Assembly (NCBI GenBank): GCA_946480245.1
Contig: CAMLIZ010000074.1
Span: 1-21,333 of the forward strand
Direction: 5' to 3'
DNA from: an uncultured Pseudomonadota bacterium
GTDB taxonomy: Bacteria; Pseudomonadota; Gammaproteobacteria; Burkholderiales; Burkholderiaceae
DNA length: 21,333 nucleotides
The notes under the pieces are model-generated. The model was not told where the DNA came from. It saw only the letters and a list, made by a program, of their open reading frames with translations, and did not search any database. Made by a program: the position numbers and the translations under genes. Below, one piece after another: positions 6,880-14,578 of the stretch. How positions within the stretch are numbered: position 1 is the first letter of the stretch; each line of letters starts with the position of its first letter.

Positions 6880-8268
6880 ATGCTGCCGCGCCATCACGAC
6901 CCCATCGTCGCCATCGCCACTGCGCCAGGGCGTGGTGCGGTCGGCATCGTGCGCGTGTCGGGGCGCGGCCTGCAGCCGCTGATCGATGCCGTCTGCGGCC
7001 GCAGACTGGTCCCGCGCAACGCCACCTACCTTGCATTCCTCGATGCCAAGGGGCAGGCCATCGATCAGGGCCTTGCCATGCACTTCCCGGCGCCGCATTC
7101 GTACACCGGTGAAGACGTGCTGGAACTGCAGGCCCATGGCGGGCCGGTGGTGCTGCAGCTCTTGCTGGCACGCTGCCTGGAGGCCGGGCACGCGGTCGGC
7201 TTGCGCTTGGCACAGCCGGGTGAATTCACGCAGCGCGCGTTCCTGAACGACAAGCTCGACCTGGCCCAGGCCGAGGCGGTGAGCGACCTGATCGACGCCA
7301 GCACCGAGGCTGCCGCCCGCTCCGCCAGCCGTTCACTGAGCGGTGCGTTCTCGCAGCAGGTGGAGCGCTTGCGCCAGCAGATCGTCGACTTGCGCATGCT
7401 GGTCGAGGCCACGCTGGACTTTCCGGAAGAGGAGCTCGACTTCCTTCACAAGGCCGACGCGCGTGGCCGCCTCGCACGGCTGGGCGAAGCGCTGGCGGAC
7501 GTGCTCGACCGGGCGCAGCAGGGCGCGTTGCTGCGCGAGGGCATCAGCGTGGTATTGGCCGGCCAACCCAATGTGGGCAAGAGCTCTCTGTTGAACGCGC
7601 TGGCGGGTGCGGAGCTGGCGATCGTCACGCCGATTCCCGGCACCACACGCGACAAGGTGAGCGAGACGATCCAGATCGAGGGCGTGCCGCTGCACGTGAT
7701 CGACACCGCCGGGCTGCGCGACGACGCGCACGACGAAGTGGAGCGCATCGGTATCGCGCGCAGCTGGAGCGAGATCGAAGGCGCCGATGCCGTGATCTTC
7801 CTGCACGACCTCACCCGAGCCGGCGAGCCCGCCTATCGCCAGGCCGAGCAGCGCATCGCCGAGCGGCTGGGCCTGGCCGATGCGCAGGCCGAGCATCCGC
7901 GCGTGCTGCACGTGTTCAACAAGGTGGATCTGGTCGACATGGCCTGCGCCCCCGCATCCGGCGTCAGGCTGTCGGCGCGCACCGGCGACGGCCTGCAGGC
8001 CTTGCGTACGGCGCTGCTCGAACGCGTCGGCTGGCACGCATCGCCCGAAGGCGTGTTCATCGCGCGCGCGCGACACCTGCGCGCTCTTCAGCGCACGCAC
8101 GAACACCTGCTGCAGGCCGAGGCGCAGGCCGATTTGCCCGACCCGGCGCTGGACCTGCTGGCCGAGGAGCTGCGCCTGGCGCACAACGCCCTCGGCGAGA
8201 TCACCGGGGCGTTCAGCGCGGACGACCTGCTGGGCGAAATCTTCAGCCGCTTTTGTATCGGGAAGTAA
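6880..8268 (+). CDS. mnmE: tRNA modification GTPase MnmE
   Basis: GTPase that with MnmG makes the 5-(carboxymethyl)aminomethyl modification on wobble uridine of certain tRNAs, using a folate one-carbon unit. The 462-residue product shows the N-terminal folate-binding domain ([22 protein letters not shown] and [14 protein letters not shown]), a helical domain, and an inserted G domain with GQPNVGKSS (K234), PGTTRD, DTAGL and NKVDL. It ends in the diagnostic FCIGK motif with C459. Length is normal. The ATG at 6880 fits the family N-terminus; no clear Shine-Dalgarno is present, and a hairpin lies just upstream. It closes the rightward origin gene run. Confidence 0.98.
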   Translation: MLPRHHDPIVAIATAPGRGAVGIVRVSGRGLQPLIDAVCGRRLVPRNATYLAFLDAKGQAIDQGLAMHFPAPHSYTGEDVLELQAHGGPVVLQLLLARCLEAGHAVGLRLAQPGEFTQRAFLNDKLDLAQAEAVSDLIDASTEAAARSASRSLSGAFSQQVERLRQQIVDLRMLVEATLDFPEEELDFLHKADARGRLARLGEALADVLDRAQQGALLREGISVVLAGQPNVGKSSLLNALAGAELAIVTPIPGTTRDKVSETIQIEGVPLHVIDTAGLRDDAHDEVERIGIARSWSEIEGADAVIFLHDLTRAGEPAYRQAEQRIAERLGLADAQAEHPRVLHVFNKVDLVDMACAPASGVRLSARTGDGLQALRTALLERVGWHASPEGVFIARARHLRALQRTHEHLLQAEAQADLPDPALDLLAEELRLAHNALGEITGAFSADDLLGEIFSRFCIGK

Positions 8269-8271
8269 GAA

Positions 8272-8288
8272 GTCGGTGCATCACCGAC
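8272..8288 (+). promoter_or_regulatory. hairpin just after mnmE
   Basis: GTCGGTG-CAT-CACCGAC is a perfect 7-bp stem with a 3-nt loop, 3 bases after the mnmE stop. It lacks a U-tract. Together with the next hairpin (8314-8332) it may protect the 3' end or assist factor-dependent termination. Confidence 0.4.
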
Positions 8289-8313
8289 GGGCGGCAGGCG
8301 GCTCGCGATGAGC

Positions 8314-8332
8314 GGGCGGGGACGGCCCGCCC
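8314..8332 (+). terminator. GC-rich stem-loop downstream of mnmE, possible weak terminator
   Basis: GGGCGGG, a 5-nt loop, CCCGCCC: a perfect 7-bp stem followed by C residues and not U. It is the second hairpin after mnmE and lies before the next gene's probable promoter. Intrinsic termination is doubtful without the U-tract. Confidence 0.3.
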
Positions 8333-8347
8333 CCCTCGCATGCGCAG

Positions 8348-8377
8348 TTGTGGTGCGTCGGGGCCGGCTTTCATAAT
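8348..8377 (+). promoter_or_regulatory. possible promoter of the cyclic-nucleotide-binding gene
   Basis: CATAAT at 8372-8377 is a good -10 match; TTGTGG at 8348-8353 is a poor -35 with an 18-bp spacer. It would give a leader of about 60 nt to the ATG at 8444. Weak prediction; the region 8269-8443 holds nothing else beyond the two hairpins. Confidence 0.3.
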
Positions 8378-8443
8378 GGCGCTGCTTTCACAACGCCGTC
8401 ACTGTGCCGTGCTGACAGTCGCGCTCGGCCCACCGGCTCTGCC

Positions 8444-8911
8444 ATGGATATCCAGCCGCTGATCGACGCCGTGCAGACGCTCAACGCGGAGGACGCGTTC
8501 CCAGTACGCCTGTCACCCGAGCAGTGGCGAACCCTCGCCTCCTACCTCACGCGTCACCAGATCCGCAGTGGCGACCTGTTGATTCAGCAAGGGGACCGCG
8601 AGCGCACCATGTACCTGCTCGAGCAGGGCAGCCTGCAGGTTTTCGTGAATCGGGGCACGCCGGGCAGCCATCGCATCGCGATCCTGCGTGCGGGCTCCGT
8701 GGTCGGTGAGCCGGCGCTGTTCGGTGACGGCCCCCGCATGGCGAACGTCGAGGCGATGAGCACGAGCTTCGTCTGGGCGCTGCGCGGCCCGCGGCTGGAG
8801 GAGCTGATGGCGCGCCTGCCCGCACTGGCCCTGGAGGTGATGCGGGCCGCAGGCGCGGTGATGGCGATGCGCATGCGCGCCAACATGGACCGCGCGATCC
8901 CGGTCTGCTGA
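8444..8911 (+). CDS. stand-alone cyclic-nucleotide-binding domain protein (Crp-type, no DNA-binding domain)
   Basis: A 155-residue cytoplasmic protein consisting of one cyclic-nucleotide-binding beta-roll. It shows the pattern IRSGDLLIQQGDRERTMYLL, then GSLQVFV, then the phosphate-binding cassette GEPALFGDGPRMANVEA. E89 and R98 sit at the positions that contact the cyclic phosphate and ribose in Crp-family domains, so ligand binding is plausible. After a short C-terminal helix (about 115-150) the protein ends; the winged-helix DNA-binding domain of Crp/Fnr regulators is missing. The ATG at 8444 precedes a good N-terminus, but the open frame continues upstream to about 8348. Its stop (8909-8911) directly abuts the stop of the convergent kefB-type gene. 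Partner and ligand are unknown. Confidence 0.85.
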   Translation: MDIQPLIDAVQTLNAEDAFPVRLSPEQWRTLASYLTRHQIRSGDLLIQQGDRERTMYLLEQGSLQVFVNRGTPGSHRIAILRAGSVVGEPALFGDGPRMANVEAMSTSFVWALRGPRLEELMARLPALALEVMRAAGAVMAMRMRANMDRAIPVC

Positions 8912-10909
8912 TCACTCGTGCAGCAGGCGCGCCTCCGCCAGCGCCAGCGGCTCGGGCAGGCCGGACAGCACCAGCGTGTCTCCGACGGCCAAGGCCAGCG
9001 AATCGTCCGCCGGCACCACGCGTCCGCTTGCACGCCGCAGTGACACCACCTGCACGCCCAGCGCCTGCAGCGACAGCTCGCGCAGACGCTGGCCCACGCC
9101 CGGCGCATCGGGCGGCAGGCTGACGCTGAGCAGGCGTTCCTGGTTCAACTCTTCCACGGTGTCGTCGTCGGCACCGTGGAAGTAGCCGCGCAGCAGGCCA
9201 TAGCGCCGGTCGCGCGCGTTCTGAACGATGCGCAGCACACGGCGCATCGGCACGCCCACCAGCGCCAGGGCGTGGCTGGCCAGCATCAGCGAGCCTTCGA
9301 TGGCCTCCGGCACCACTTCGGTGGCGCCCGCGGCGCGCAGTCGCTCGAGATTGCTGTCGTCGATCGTGCGCACGATCACCGGCATGGTGGGCGCATGCTC
9401 GCGCACGAGCTGCAGGATCTTCAGCGCCGAGGGCGTGTCGTGATAGCTGATGACGACCGCGGCGGCGCGTGCCAGGCCTGCGGCCATCAGGCTGGGCAGC
9501 CGTGCGGCGTCGCCGAACACCACGTTCTGACCGGCGGCCGCGGCCTGGCGCACGCGGTCGGGGTCCAGGTCGAGTGCCATGTACGGGATGTGCTCCCCAT
9601 CGAGCAGGCGCGCCAGGTTCTGGCCGCTGCGCCCATAACCGCAGATGATCACGTGGCGCTCGGCCTGGATCGCCTTCTTCGCGATCGTGGTCAGGGCCAC
9701 CGACTGCATCAGCCAGTCGGTGGACGACAGGCGCATCGCGATGCGGTTGCTGTACATCACGATGAACGGCGTGGCCAGCATGGACAGCACCATGCTCGCG
9801 AGCACGGCGTTCTCCAGCGCCATCGGCAGCAGCTGGTTGCCGCGCGCCAGCGCGACCAGCACGAAGCCGAATTCGCCGGCCTGCGCCAGATAGAGGCCGG
9901 TGCGCAAAGCCACGCCCGGCGCAGCGCCGAACACGCGTGCCAGCAGCGTGACGAGCGCGAACTTGAACAACACCGGAAGCACGGTCAGCGCCAGCACCAG
10001 CGGCCACTGTGCGGCCACCACGAACAGGTTGAGCTGCATGCCCACGGTGATGAAGAACAGGCCGAGCAGCACGTCGTGGAACGGCCGGATGTCGGTCTCC
10101 ACCTGGTGCTTGTATTCCGTCTCCGCGATCAGCATGCCGGCGACGAAGGCCCCGAGCGCCGGCGACAAGCCCGCCTGCTCGGTCAGCCACGCCAGCCCGA
10201 GCGTCACGAAGAGCAGGTTCAGCACGAACAGCTCCTCGCTCTTGCGTCGCGCCACCAGCGTGAGCCACCAGCGCATCAGGCGCTGGCCGCCCACCAGCAG
10301 CAGCGCGAGCAGCACCGCGGCCTTCAGCGCCGCCACCAGCAACGCACGCACCAGCACCTCGCCGGGCGAGCCCAGCGCCGGGATCAGCACCAGCAGCGGC
10401 ACCACCGCCAGATCCTGGAACAGCAGGATGCCCATCACGCGCCGGCCGTGTTCGCTCTCCAGTTCCAAGCGCTCGGCCAGCAGCTTGGCCACGATGGCGG
10501 TGCTGCTCATCGCCAGCGCGCCGCCGAGCGCCAGGCTGCTCTGCCAGCCGAGAGCCCAGCTGCGCCCCGCGGCCGTGAGCAGCAGGCCGAGCAGCGCGTT
10601 GCCGCACAAGGTGGCGCCGATGGTCAGCAGCACCTGGCTGGAGCCGAGGCCGAACACCAGCTTGCGCATGCTGCGCAGCTTGGGCAGGTTGAACTCCAGC
10701 CCGATCGCGAACATCAGGAACACCACGCCGAACTCGGCCAGCGGCTGCACCCCAGCAGGGTCGTGGCCCAGGTCCAGCGCATTCGGCCCGATCAGTACGC
10801 CCACGCACAGATAGCCCAGCATCGGCGGCAGCCGCAGCAGGCGGCACACCACCACGCCGACGAGGGCGGCGACCAGATACAGCAGCACCAGTTCCAGCGA
10901 GGAGGCCAA
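8912..10909 (-). CDS. KefB-type monovalent cation:proton antiporter (CPA2) with RCK domain
   Basis: Inner-membrane cation/proton antiporter of the CPA2 family, likely moving K+ out in exchange for H+. The 665-residue product has an N-terminal membrane domain of about a dozen helices (1-390). It includes LPPMLGYLCVGVLIGPNAL, EFGVVFLMFAIGLEF, and the conserved QDLAVVPLLVLIPALG. A cytoplasmic RCK N-domain (Rossmann GYGRSGQNLARLL at 424-436) follows, and then an RCK C-domain ending ALAEARLLHE. The RCK part suggests gating by nucleotide or thiol ligands as in Kef. The start is read as TTG at 10909, which matches the family N-terminus; no ATG is available nearby and the Shine-Dalgarno is weak, so the start is uncertain. 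It diverges from kdsD and converges with the cyclic-nucleotide-binding gene, with no bases between stops. Confidence 0.93.
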   Translation of the reverse strand: MASSLELVLLYLVAALVGVVVCRLLRLPPMLGYLCVGVLIGPNALDLGHDPAGVQPLAEFGVVFLMFAIGLEFNLPKLRSMRKLVFGLGSSQVLLTIGATLCGNALLGLLLTAAGRSWALGWQSSLALGGALAMSSTAIVAKLLAERLELESEHGRRVMGILLFQDLAVVPLLVLIPALGSPGEVLVRALLVAALKAAVLLALLLVGGQRLMRWWLTLVARRKSEELFVLNLLFVTLGLAWLTEQAGLSPALGAFVAGMLIAETEYKHQVETDIRPFHDVLLGLFFITVGMQLNLFVVAAQWPLVLALTVLPVLFKFALVTLLARVFGAAPGVALRTGLYLAQAGEFGFVLVALARGNQLLPMALENAVLASMVLSMLATPFIVMYSNRIAMRLSSTDWLMQSVALTTIAKKAIQAERHVIICGYGRSGQNLARLLDGEHIPYMALDLDPDRVRQAAAAGQNVVFGDAARLPSLMAAGLARAAAVVISYHDTPSALKILQLVREHAPTMPVIVRTIDDSNLERLRAAGATEVVPEAIEGSLMLASHALALVGVPMRRVLRIVQNARDRRYGLLRGYFHGADDDTVEELNQERLLSVSLPPDAPGVGQRLRELSLQALGVQVVSLRRASGRVVPADDSLALAVGDTLVLSGLPEPLALAEARLLHE

Positions 10910-10931
10910 GAGCGAGGGTCAGACGAGTCTC

Positions 10932-10937
10932 TAGAAT
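10932..10937 (+). promoter_or_regulatory. possible -10 element of the kdsD operon
   Basis: TAGAAT, five of six matches to TATAAT, lies 27 bp before the kdsD GTG in the 55-bp divergent gap with the kefB-type gene. I find no good -35 hexamer at 16-18 bp, so this is a tentative assignment. Confidence 0.3.
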
Positions 10938-10964
10938 CCCTCGATCCTAACGACGCTGCCTTTC

Positions 10965-11951
10965 GTGACCGCCCACCCCCCGTTCGACGCACAGCGCGCA
11001 TTGCGCCTGGCCGCCCAGACCTTCGAGATCGAGGCGCAGGCATTGCTCGGCCTGCGGCAGCGTCAGGGTGAAGGTTTCGCGCGCGCGGTCGAGGTCATGC
11101 TGGAGTGCCGTGGCCGTGTGGTGGTCACCGGCATCGGCAAGAGCGGCCACGTGGCGCGCAAGATCGCCGCCACGCTGGCGTCCACCGGCACACCGGCGTT
11201 CTTCGTGCATCCAGCCGAAGCCAGCCATGGCGATCTCGGCATGGTGACCGACGGCGACGTGGTGCTGGCGCTGTCCAACTCGGGCGAGGCCGACGAGATC
11301 GTCGCGCTGCTGCCGGCGTTCAAGCGCTTGGCCGTCACGTTGATAGCGATGACCGGCCGCTCCGACTCCAGCCTCGCTTCGCACGCCGACGTGGTGCTGT
11401 CGTGCGCCGTGGACCAGGAGGCCTGCCCGCTCAACCTGGCCCCCACCGCGAGCACCACCGCGCAGATGGCGCTCGGAGACGCGCTGGCGGTGGCATTGCT
11501 CGATGCGCGCGGGTTCCGCGAGGAGGACTTCGCGCGCTCGCACCCGGGCGGCTCGCTCGGCCGCAAGCTCCTCACGCATGTGCGCGACCTGATGCGCAGC
11601 GCAGACGCATTGCCGCTGGTGGCCCCGGACACGGTGTTCACCGAGATGATGCACGTGATGACGCGCAAGGGTCTCGGCGCTGCAGTGGTGGTGCAGGGGC
11701 GACACGTGCTCGGCATCTTCACCGACGGCGACCTTCGACGCCTGATCGAACGCGGCGGCGAGCTGCGCAACCTGCGTGCACAGGAGGTGATGCATGCCGG
11801 GCCCAAGCGCATTCGCGACGACGCGCTGGCGGTCGAAGCGGCCGAACTGATGGAACAGCACCGCATCACGCTGGTGCTCGTGGTCGACGCGGCCGACCAA
11901 CTCGTCGGCGCCCTGAGCATCAACGACCTGATGCGCGCGAAGGTGATCTGA
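10965..11951 (+). CDS. kdsD: D-arabinose 5-phosphate isomerase
   Basis: Converts ribulose 5-phosphate to arabinose 5-phosphate, the first step of Kdo synthesis for the LPS inner core. The 328-residue product has an N-terminal SIS sugar-isomerase domain (about 25-190) with VVVTGIGKSGHVARKIA, the ASTGTPAFFVHPAEASHGDLG stretch and SNSGEADE. The SHPGGSLGRKLL linker follows, then a tandem CBS pair (about 205-328) ending SINDLMRAKVI. Length and layout are those of KdsD/KpsF/GutQ. The start is GTG at 10965. It overlaps kdsC by one base (TGATG), so the two are translationally coupled, and the context (kdsC, lptC) supports KdsD over the GutQ/KpsF paralogues. Confidence 0.96.
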   Translation: MTAHPPFDAQRALRLAAQTFEIEAQALLGLRQRQGEGFARAVEVMLECRGRVVVTGIGKSGHVARKIAATLASTGTPAFFVHPAEASHGDLGMVTDGDVVLALSNSGEADEIVALLPAFKRLAVTLIAMTGRSDSSLASHADVVLSCAVDQEACPLNLAPTASTTAQMALGDALAVALLDARGFREEDFARSHPGGSLGRKLLTHVRDLMRSADALPLVAPDTVFTEMMHVMTRKGLGAAVVVQGRHVLGIFTDGDLRRLIERGGELRNLRAQEVMHAGPKRIRDDALAVEAAELMEQHRITLVLVVDAADQLVGALSINDLMRAKVI

Positions 11952-12520
11952 TGGTCGCACCGTTCCCGCCGGACGTGCTGCTGAAGGCCCAGGGCAGCCG
12001 CCTGGGCGTCAAGGCCGCGGTATTCGACGTCGATGGCGTGCTCACCGACGGCAGCATCTACCTTGGCGAGGCCGGCGAGGTGTTCAAGGTCTTCAACACG
12101 CTCGATGGCCACGGCTTGAAGCTGCTGGCGCGCGGCGGCATCGCGCCGGTGATCATCACGGGGCGCGATTCCCCCGGGCTGCGCCGGCGCATGGTCGAGC
12201 TGGGCATGGCGGAGGTGCACTACGGCGTGCACGACAAGCAGGCAGTGGCCGAAGGCGTGCTGCAGCGCCTGGGCATCGGCTGGGACGATTTGGCGGTGAT
12301 CGGCGACGACTGGCCGGACCTGCCGCTGATGACGCGCGCAGCGTTCGCCTGTGCTCCGGCCAACGCGCATGCCGAGGCCAAGGCAGTGGCGCATCACGTC
12401 ACCGCGGCGCGCGGCGGGCACGGCGCGGCGCGCGAGTTCTGCGATCTGCTGCTGATGGCCTGCGGGCGATACGCCGCCCTGCTGCACGGCCACCAGACCA
12501 CGCTGGACTCGAACCGCTAG
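11951..12520 (+). CDS. kdsC: 3-deoxy-D-manno-octulosonate 8-phosphate phosphatase
   Basis: HAD-family phosphatase that removes phosphate from Kdo-8-phosphate, releasing Kdo for activation and transfer to lipid A. The 189-residue product has the C0-type HAD motifs: FDVDGVLTDG at about 25-34 (nucleophile and acid/base aspartates), ITGRDS for motif II, the HDKQAVA lysine region, and VIGDDWPDLPLM for motif III. Length is typical. The ATG at 11951 overlaps the kdsD stop by one base, and lptC starts 6 bp after the kdsC stop. Confidence 0.96.
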   Translation: MVAPFPPDVLLKAQGSRLGVKAAVFDVDGVLTDGSIYLGEAGEVFKVFNTLDGHGLKLLARGGIAPVIITGRDSPGLRRRMVELGMAEVHYGVHDKQAVAEGVLQRLGIGWDDLAVIGDDWPDLPLMTRAAFACAPANAHAEAKAVAHHVTAARGGHGAAREFCDLLLMACGRYAALLHGHQTTLDSNR

Positions 12521-12526
12521 CACTCC

Positions 12527-13171
12527 GTGCCGCTGCCCGCGCCGACCCCCAGCCCGGTCTTGCACGCCTCCGTGCCCTGGAGCTGGCGCGTGCGCGAGTG
12601 GCTCACTGGCTACCTGCCGCTGTTGCTGATGCTGCTGCTCGCGCTGGCCACGTGGTGGCTGGTGAAGAACACGCCGCAAGCCGAGGAGCCGCGCGGCCCG
12701 GTGGTGCCGCGGCACGAGCCCGACTACACGATGCGCCACTTCATCACCGAGCGCTTCGCGCCGGATGGCCGCCTGCGTGTGCGACTCGAAGGTGAACAGC
12801 TGCGCCACTACCCGGACACCGACACCGTGGAAATCGACACCGTGCACCTGCGCGCCCTCGGCGAGGACGGCCGCGAGACGCTGGCCACGGCGCGTCGGGC
12901 ATTGGCCAACGGCGACGGCAGCGAGGTGCAGCTGCTGGGCGGCGCGCACGTCACCAGCGAAGTCGGCGATCAGGCACCCGTGGAGTTCGAGGGCGAGTTC
13001 CTGCAGGCCTACCTCCGGACCGAGCAGTTGCGCTCGCACCTGCCGGTGCTGCTGCGCCAAGGCGCCAACGAAGTGCGCGCCGAGGGCCTGGACTACGACA
13101 ACCTCACGCGCGTGGCCCATCTGCGCGGTCGCGTGCAGGCCCGGTTCGCACCCACCCCGCGCGGCCGCTGA
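12527..13171 (+). CDS. lptC: LPS export ABC transporter periplasmic protein LptC
   Basis: Bitopic inner-membrane protein that passes LPS from the LptBFG extractor to LptA. The 214-residue product has one membrane helix at about 28-46 (GYLPLLLMLLLALATWWLV) and a periplasmic beta-jellyroll. Typical strand sequences include YTMRHFITERFAPDGRLRVRLEGEQLRHYPDTD (about 66-98), and the domain continues to LRGRVQARFAP near the end. The start is GTG at 12527, six bases after kdsC. In many relatives lptA and lptB follow; here the next gene is an unrelated SDR oxidoreductase, so the rest of the export machinery must be elsewhere. Confidence 0.92.
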   Translation: MPLPAPTPSPVLHASVPWSWRVREWLTGYLPLLLMLLLALATWWLVKNTPQAEEPRGPVVPRHEPDYTMRHFITERFAPDGRLRVRLEGEQLRHYPDTDTVEIDTVHLRALGEDGRETLATARRALANGDGSEVQLLGGAHVTSEVGDQAPVEFEGEFLQAYLRTEQLRSHLPVLLRQGANEVRAEGLDYDNLTRVAHLRGRVQARFAPTPRGR

Positions 13172-13197
13172 ATCCGTCCCGTCACGAAAGAGCGCCG

Positions 13198-13986
13198 ATG
13201 GCTTCGCTTGTCTTCATCACCGGTGCGTCGAGTGGCATCGGTCAGGCCCTGGCGAGGCGTTTCCATGCCGCCGGCTGGAACCTGGCACTCGTGGCGCGGC
13301 GCGGCGCCGAGCTGCAGGCGTGGGTGGACGCGCAGGGCTTCGATGCGGCGCGCGTGCGGGTGTACGCCGCGGACGTGCGCAACGTAGGAGCCATCACTGC
13401 GGCCGGCGCGCGCTGCATGAACGAGCAGGGACTGCCGGACGTGGTGGTGGCCAACGCCGGCATCAGCGTCGGCGTCGACACCGCCGAGGCGGCCGATCTC
13501 GAAGTGATGCGCACGATCTTCGAGACCAACAACATCGGCATGGCCGCCACCTTTCAGCCTTTTGTGCGCGCGATGTGCGAACGCCGCTCGGGCGTGCTGG
13601 TGGGCGTGGCCAGCGTGGCCGGCATTCGCGGCCTGCCAGGGCACGGCGGCTACTGCGCGAGCAAGGCGGGCGTGATCGGCTACTGCGAGAGCCTGCGGGG
13701 CGAATGCAGACCGTTCGGCGTCAAAGTGGTGACGCTCGTGCCGGGCTACATCGACACGCCGCTCACTCAGCACAACCGCTATGGCATGCCGTTCCTGATG
13801 TCGGCCGAGGCGTTTGCCGAGCGGGCGTATCGCGCCATCGTGCAGGGTCGCAGCTACCAGGTGATTCCGTGGCAGATGGGCGTGGTGGCCAAAGTGCTGC
13901 GGCTGCTGCCGAATTTGCTGTTCGACAAATTGCTGGCGGGCCGTCCTCGAAAGCAGCGCCAGGAAAACTTTGCGGACAAAAGGTAA
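13198..13986 (+). CDS. SDR family NAD(P)-dependent oxidoreductase
   Basis: Short-chain dehydrogenase/reductase of unknown substrate. The 262-residue product has the classical SDR layout: the TGASSGIG cofactor motif at 8-15, the NAG motif with N86, catalytic S139, Y152 and K156 (YCASK), and the PGYIDTPLT segment after the active site. R33 in LVARR, at the end of the second strand, suggests a preference for NADP(H). The C-terminal YQVIPWQMGVVAKVLRLLPNLLFDKLLAGRP stretch (from about 221) is hydrophobic and may be membrane-associating. The gene starts 26 bp after lptC and probably belongs to the same transcript, which ends at the terminator 13985-14014. Co-location with Kdo/LPS genes is not enough to assign an LPS role. 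Confidence 0.93.
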   Translation: MASLVFITGASSGIGQALARRFHAAGWNLALVARRGAELQAWVDAQGFDAARVRVYAADVRNVGAITAAGARCMNEQGLPDVVVANAGISVGVDTAEAADLEVMRTIFETNNIGMAATFQPFVRAMCERRSGVLVGVASVAGIRGLPGHGGYCASKAGVIGYCESLRGECRPFGVKVVTLVPGYIDTPLTQHNRYGMPFLMSAEAFAERAYRAIVQGRSYQVIPWQMGVVAKVLRLLPNLLFDKLLAGRPRKQRQENFADKR

Positions 13987-14014
13987 AAGGGGGCGGTATG
14001 CACCGCCCCCTTTT
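13985..14014. terminator. bidirectional intrinsic terminator
   Basis: AAAAGGGGGCGGT, a 4-nt ATGC loop, then ACCGCCCCCTTTT: a perfect 13-bp inverted repeat followed by two more T residues on the plus strand. The A-run on the left provides a U-tract for the opposite strand. It terminates the SDR gene, whose TAA overlaps its first bases, and the convergent RRM gene that stops at 14038. Confidence 0.9.
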
Positions 14015-14037
14015 TTGAATCAGCTCGCTGAAACGAT

Positions 14038-14478
14038 TCAGTAACCGCCGCGGCCACCGCCGCCGCCGCTGCGGCCGCCATTGCCGTACGGGCTGCGCCC
14101 GCCGCCACCGCCGCCACCGCCGAAGCCACCACCGCCACCGCCGCGGTTGCCGTAGCCACCACCGCCGCCGCCGCCGCCACCACCGAAGCCGCCGCGGGCG
14201 CCGCCACCGCCAAAGCCGCCCGGACGCTCTTCACGCGGACGAGCTTCGTTGACGACGATGGTGCGGCCGTCGATGGCCTGGCCGTTCATGCCGTTGATCG
14301 CGGCTTGCGCCTCGGCATCGGAGCCCATTTCCACGAAGCCGAAGCCCTTGGAGCGGCCGGTATCACGATCCATCATGACCTTTGCGGAGGTCACCGAACC
14401 GAACTGCGAAAACGCTTGTTGCAGAGAGTCGTCGCGCACGCTGTAGGCGAGGTTGCCGACGTATAGCTTGTTTCCCAT
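14038..14478 (-). CDS. RNA-binding protein, single RRM with glycine-rich RGG-like tail
   Basis: Small RNA-binding protein resembling cyanobacterial Rbp and cold-inducible glycine-rich RRM proteins. The 146-residue product has one RRM at about 3-80 with RNP2 KLYVGNLAYSV (4-14) and RNP1 KGFGFVEM (44-51); the aromatic residues that stack on RNA (Y6, F46, F48) are present. From about residue 87 the rest is almost entirely Gly with Arg, Phe, Tyr and Asn, including several RGG units. The tail is encoded by long CCGCCACCG-type runs (read on the plus strand), likely to be length-variable. The ATG at 14478 is chosen over the in-frame TTG at 14496. It has its own promoter and a structured leader, and shares the terminator with the SDR gene. 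Role likely post-transcriptional; targets unknown. Confidence 0.93.
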   Translation of the reverse strand: MGNKLYVGNLAYSVRDDSLQQAFSQFGSVTSAKVMMDRDTGRSKGFGFVEMGSDAEAQAAINGMNGQAIDGRTIVVNEARPREERPGGFGGGGARGGFGGGGGGGGGGYGNRGGGGGGFGGGGGGGGRSPYGNGGRSGGGGGRGGY

Positions 14479-14489
14479 GGGGAAGCCCC
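14479..14489 (-). promoter_or_regulatory. hairpin covering the ribosome-binding site of the RRM gene
   Basis: Immediately before the ATG the mRNA reads AAAGGGGCTTCCCC. The purine run that should act as the Shine-Dalgarno (AAAGGGG) pairs through GGGG-CTT-CCCC, a 4-bp GC stem with a 3-nt loop. An alternative pairing is GGAA with TTCC. This would hide the ribosome-binding site unless the stem is opened, suggesting translational control. Sequence is direct; regulation is inferred. Confidence 0.4.
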
Positions 14490-14578
14490 TTTCCAATCAC
14501 TCAAAAAAAACCATGTGGAGCTTCAACCCAGCGTGAACCATTCAAGCGAAGGCGGCCGCTTCCAGACATAGGCCAGCG

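Noticed and set aside
9176..11071. 631-residue plus-strand open frame antisense to the kefB-type gene
   Set aside because: Dominated by Gln, His, Arg and Ala, the pattern produced by reading membrane-protein codons backwards. It also overruns the kdsD start.
14040..14220. CCGCCACCG-type repeats as a CRISPR or intergenic tandem repeat
   Set aside because: They are codon repeats of the glycine-rich tail within an intact reading frame; no spacers and no regular unit.
13854..14234. 126-residue Ala/Val-rich frame over the RRM gene tail
   Set aside because: It arises from reading the CCGCCACCG-type glycine codon repeats in another frame.
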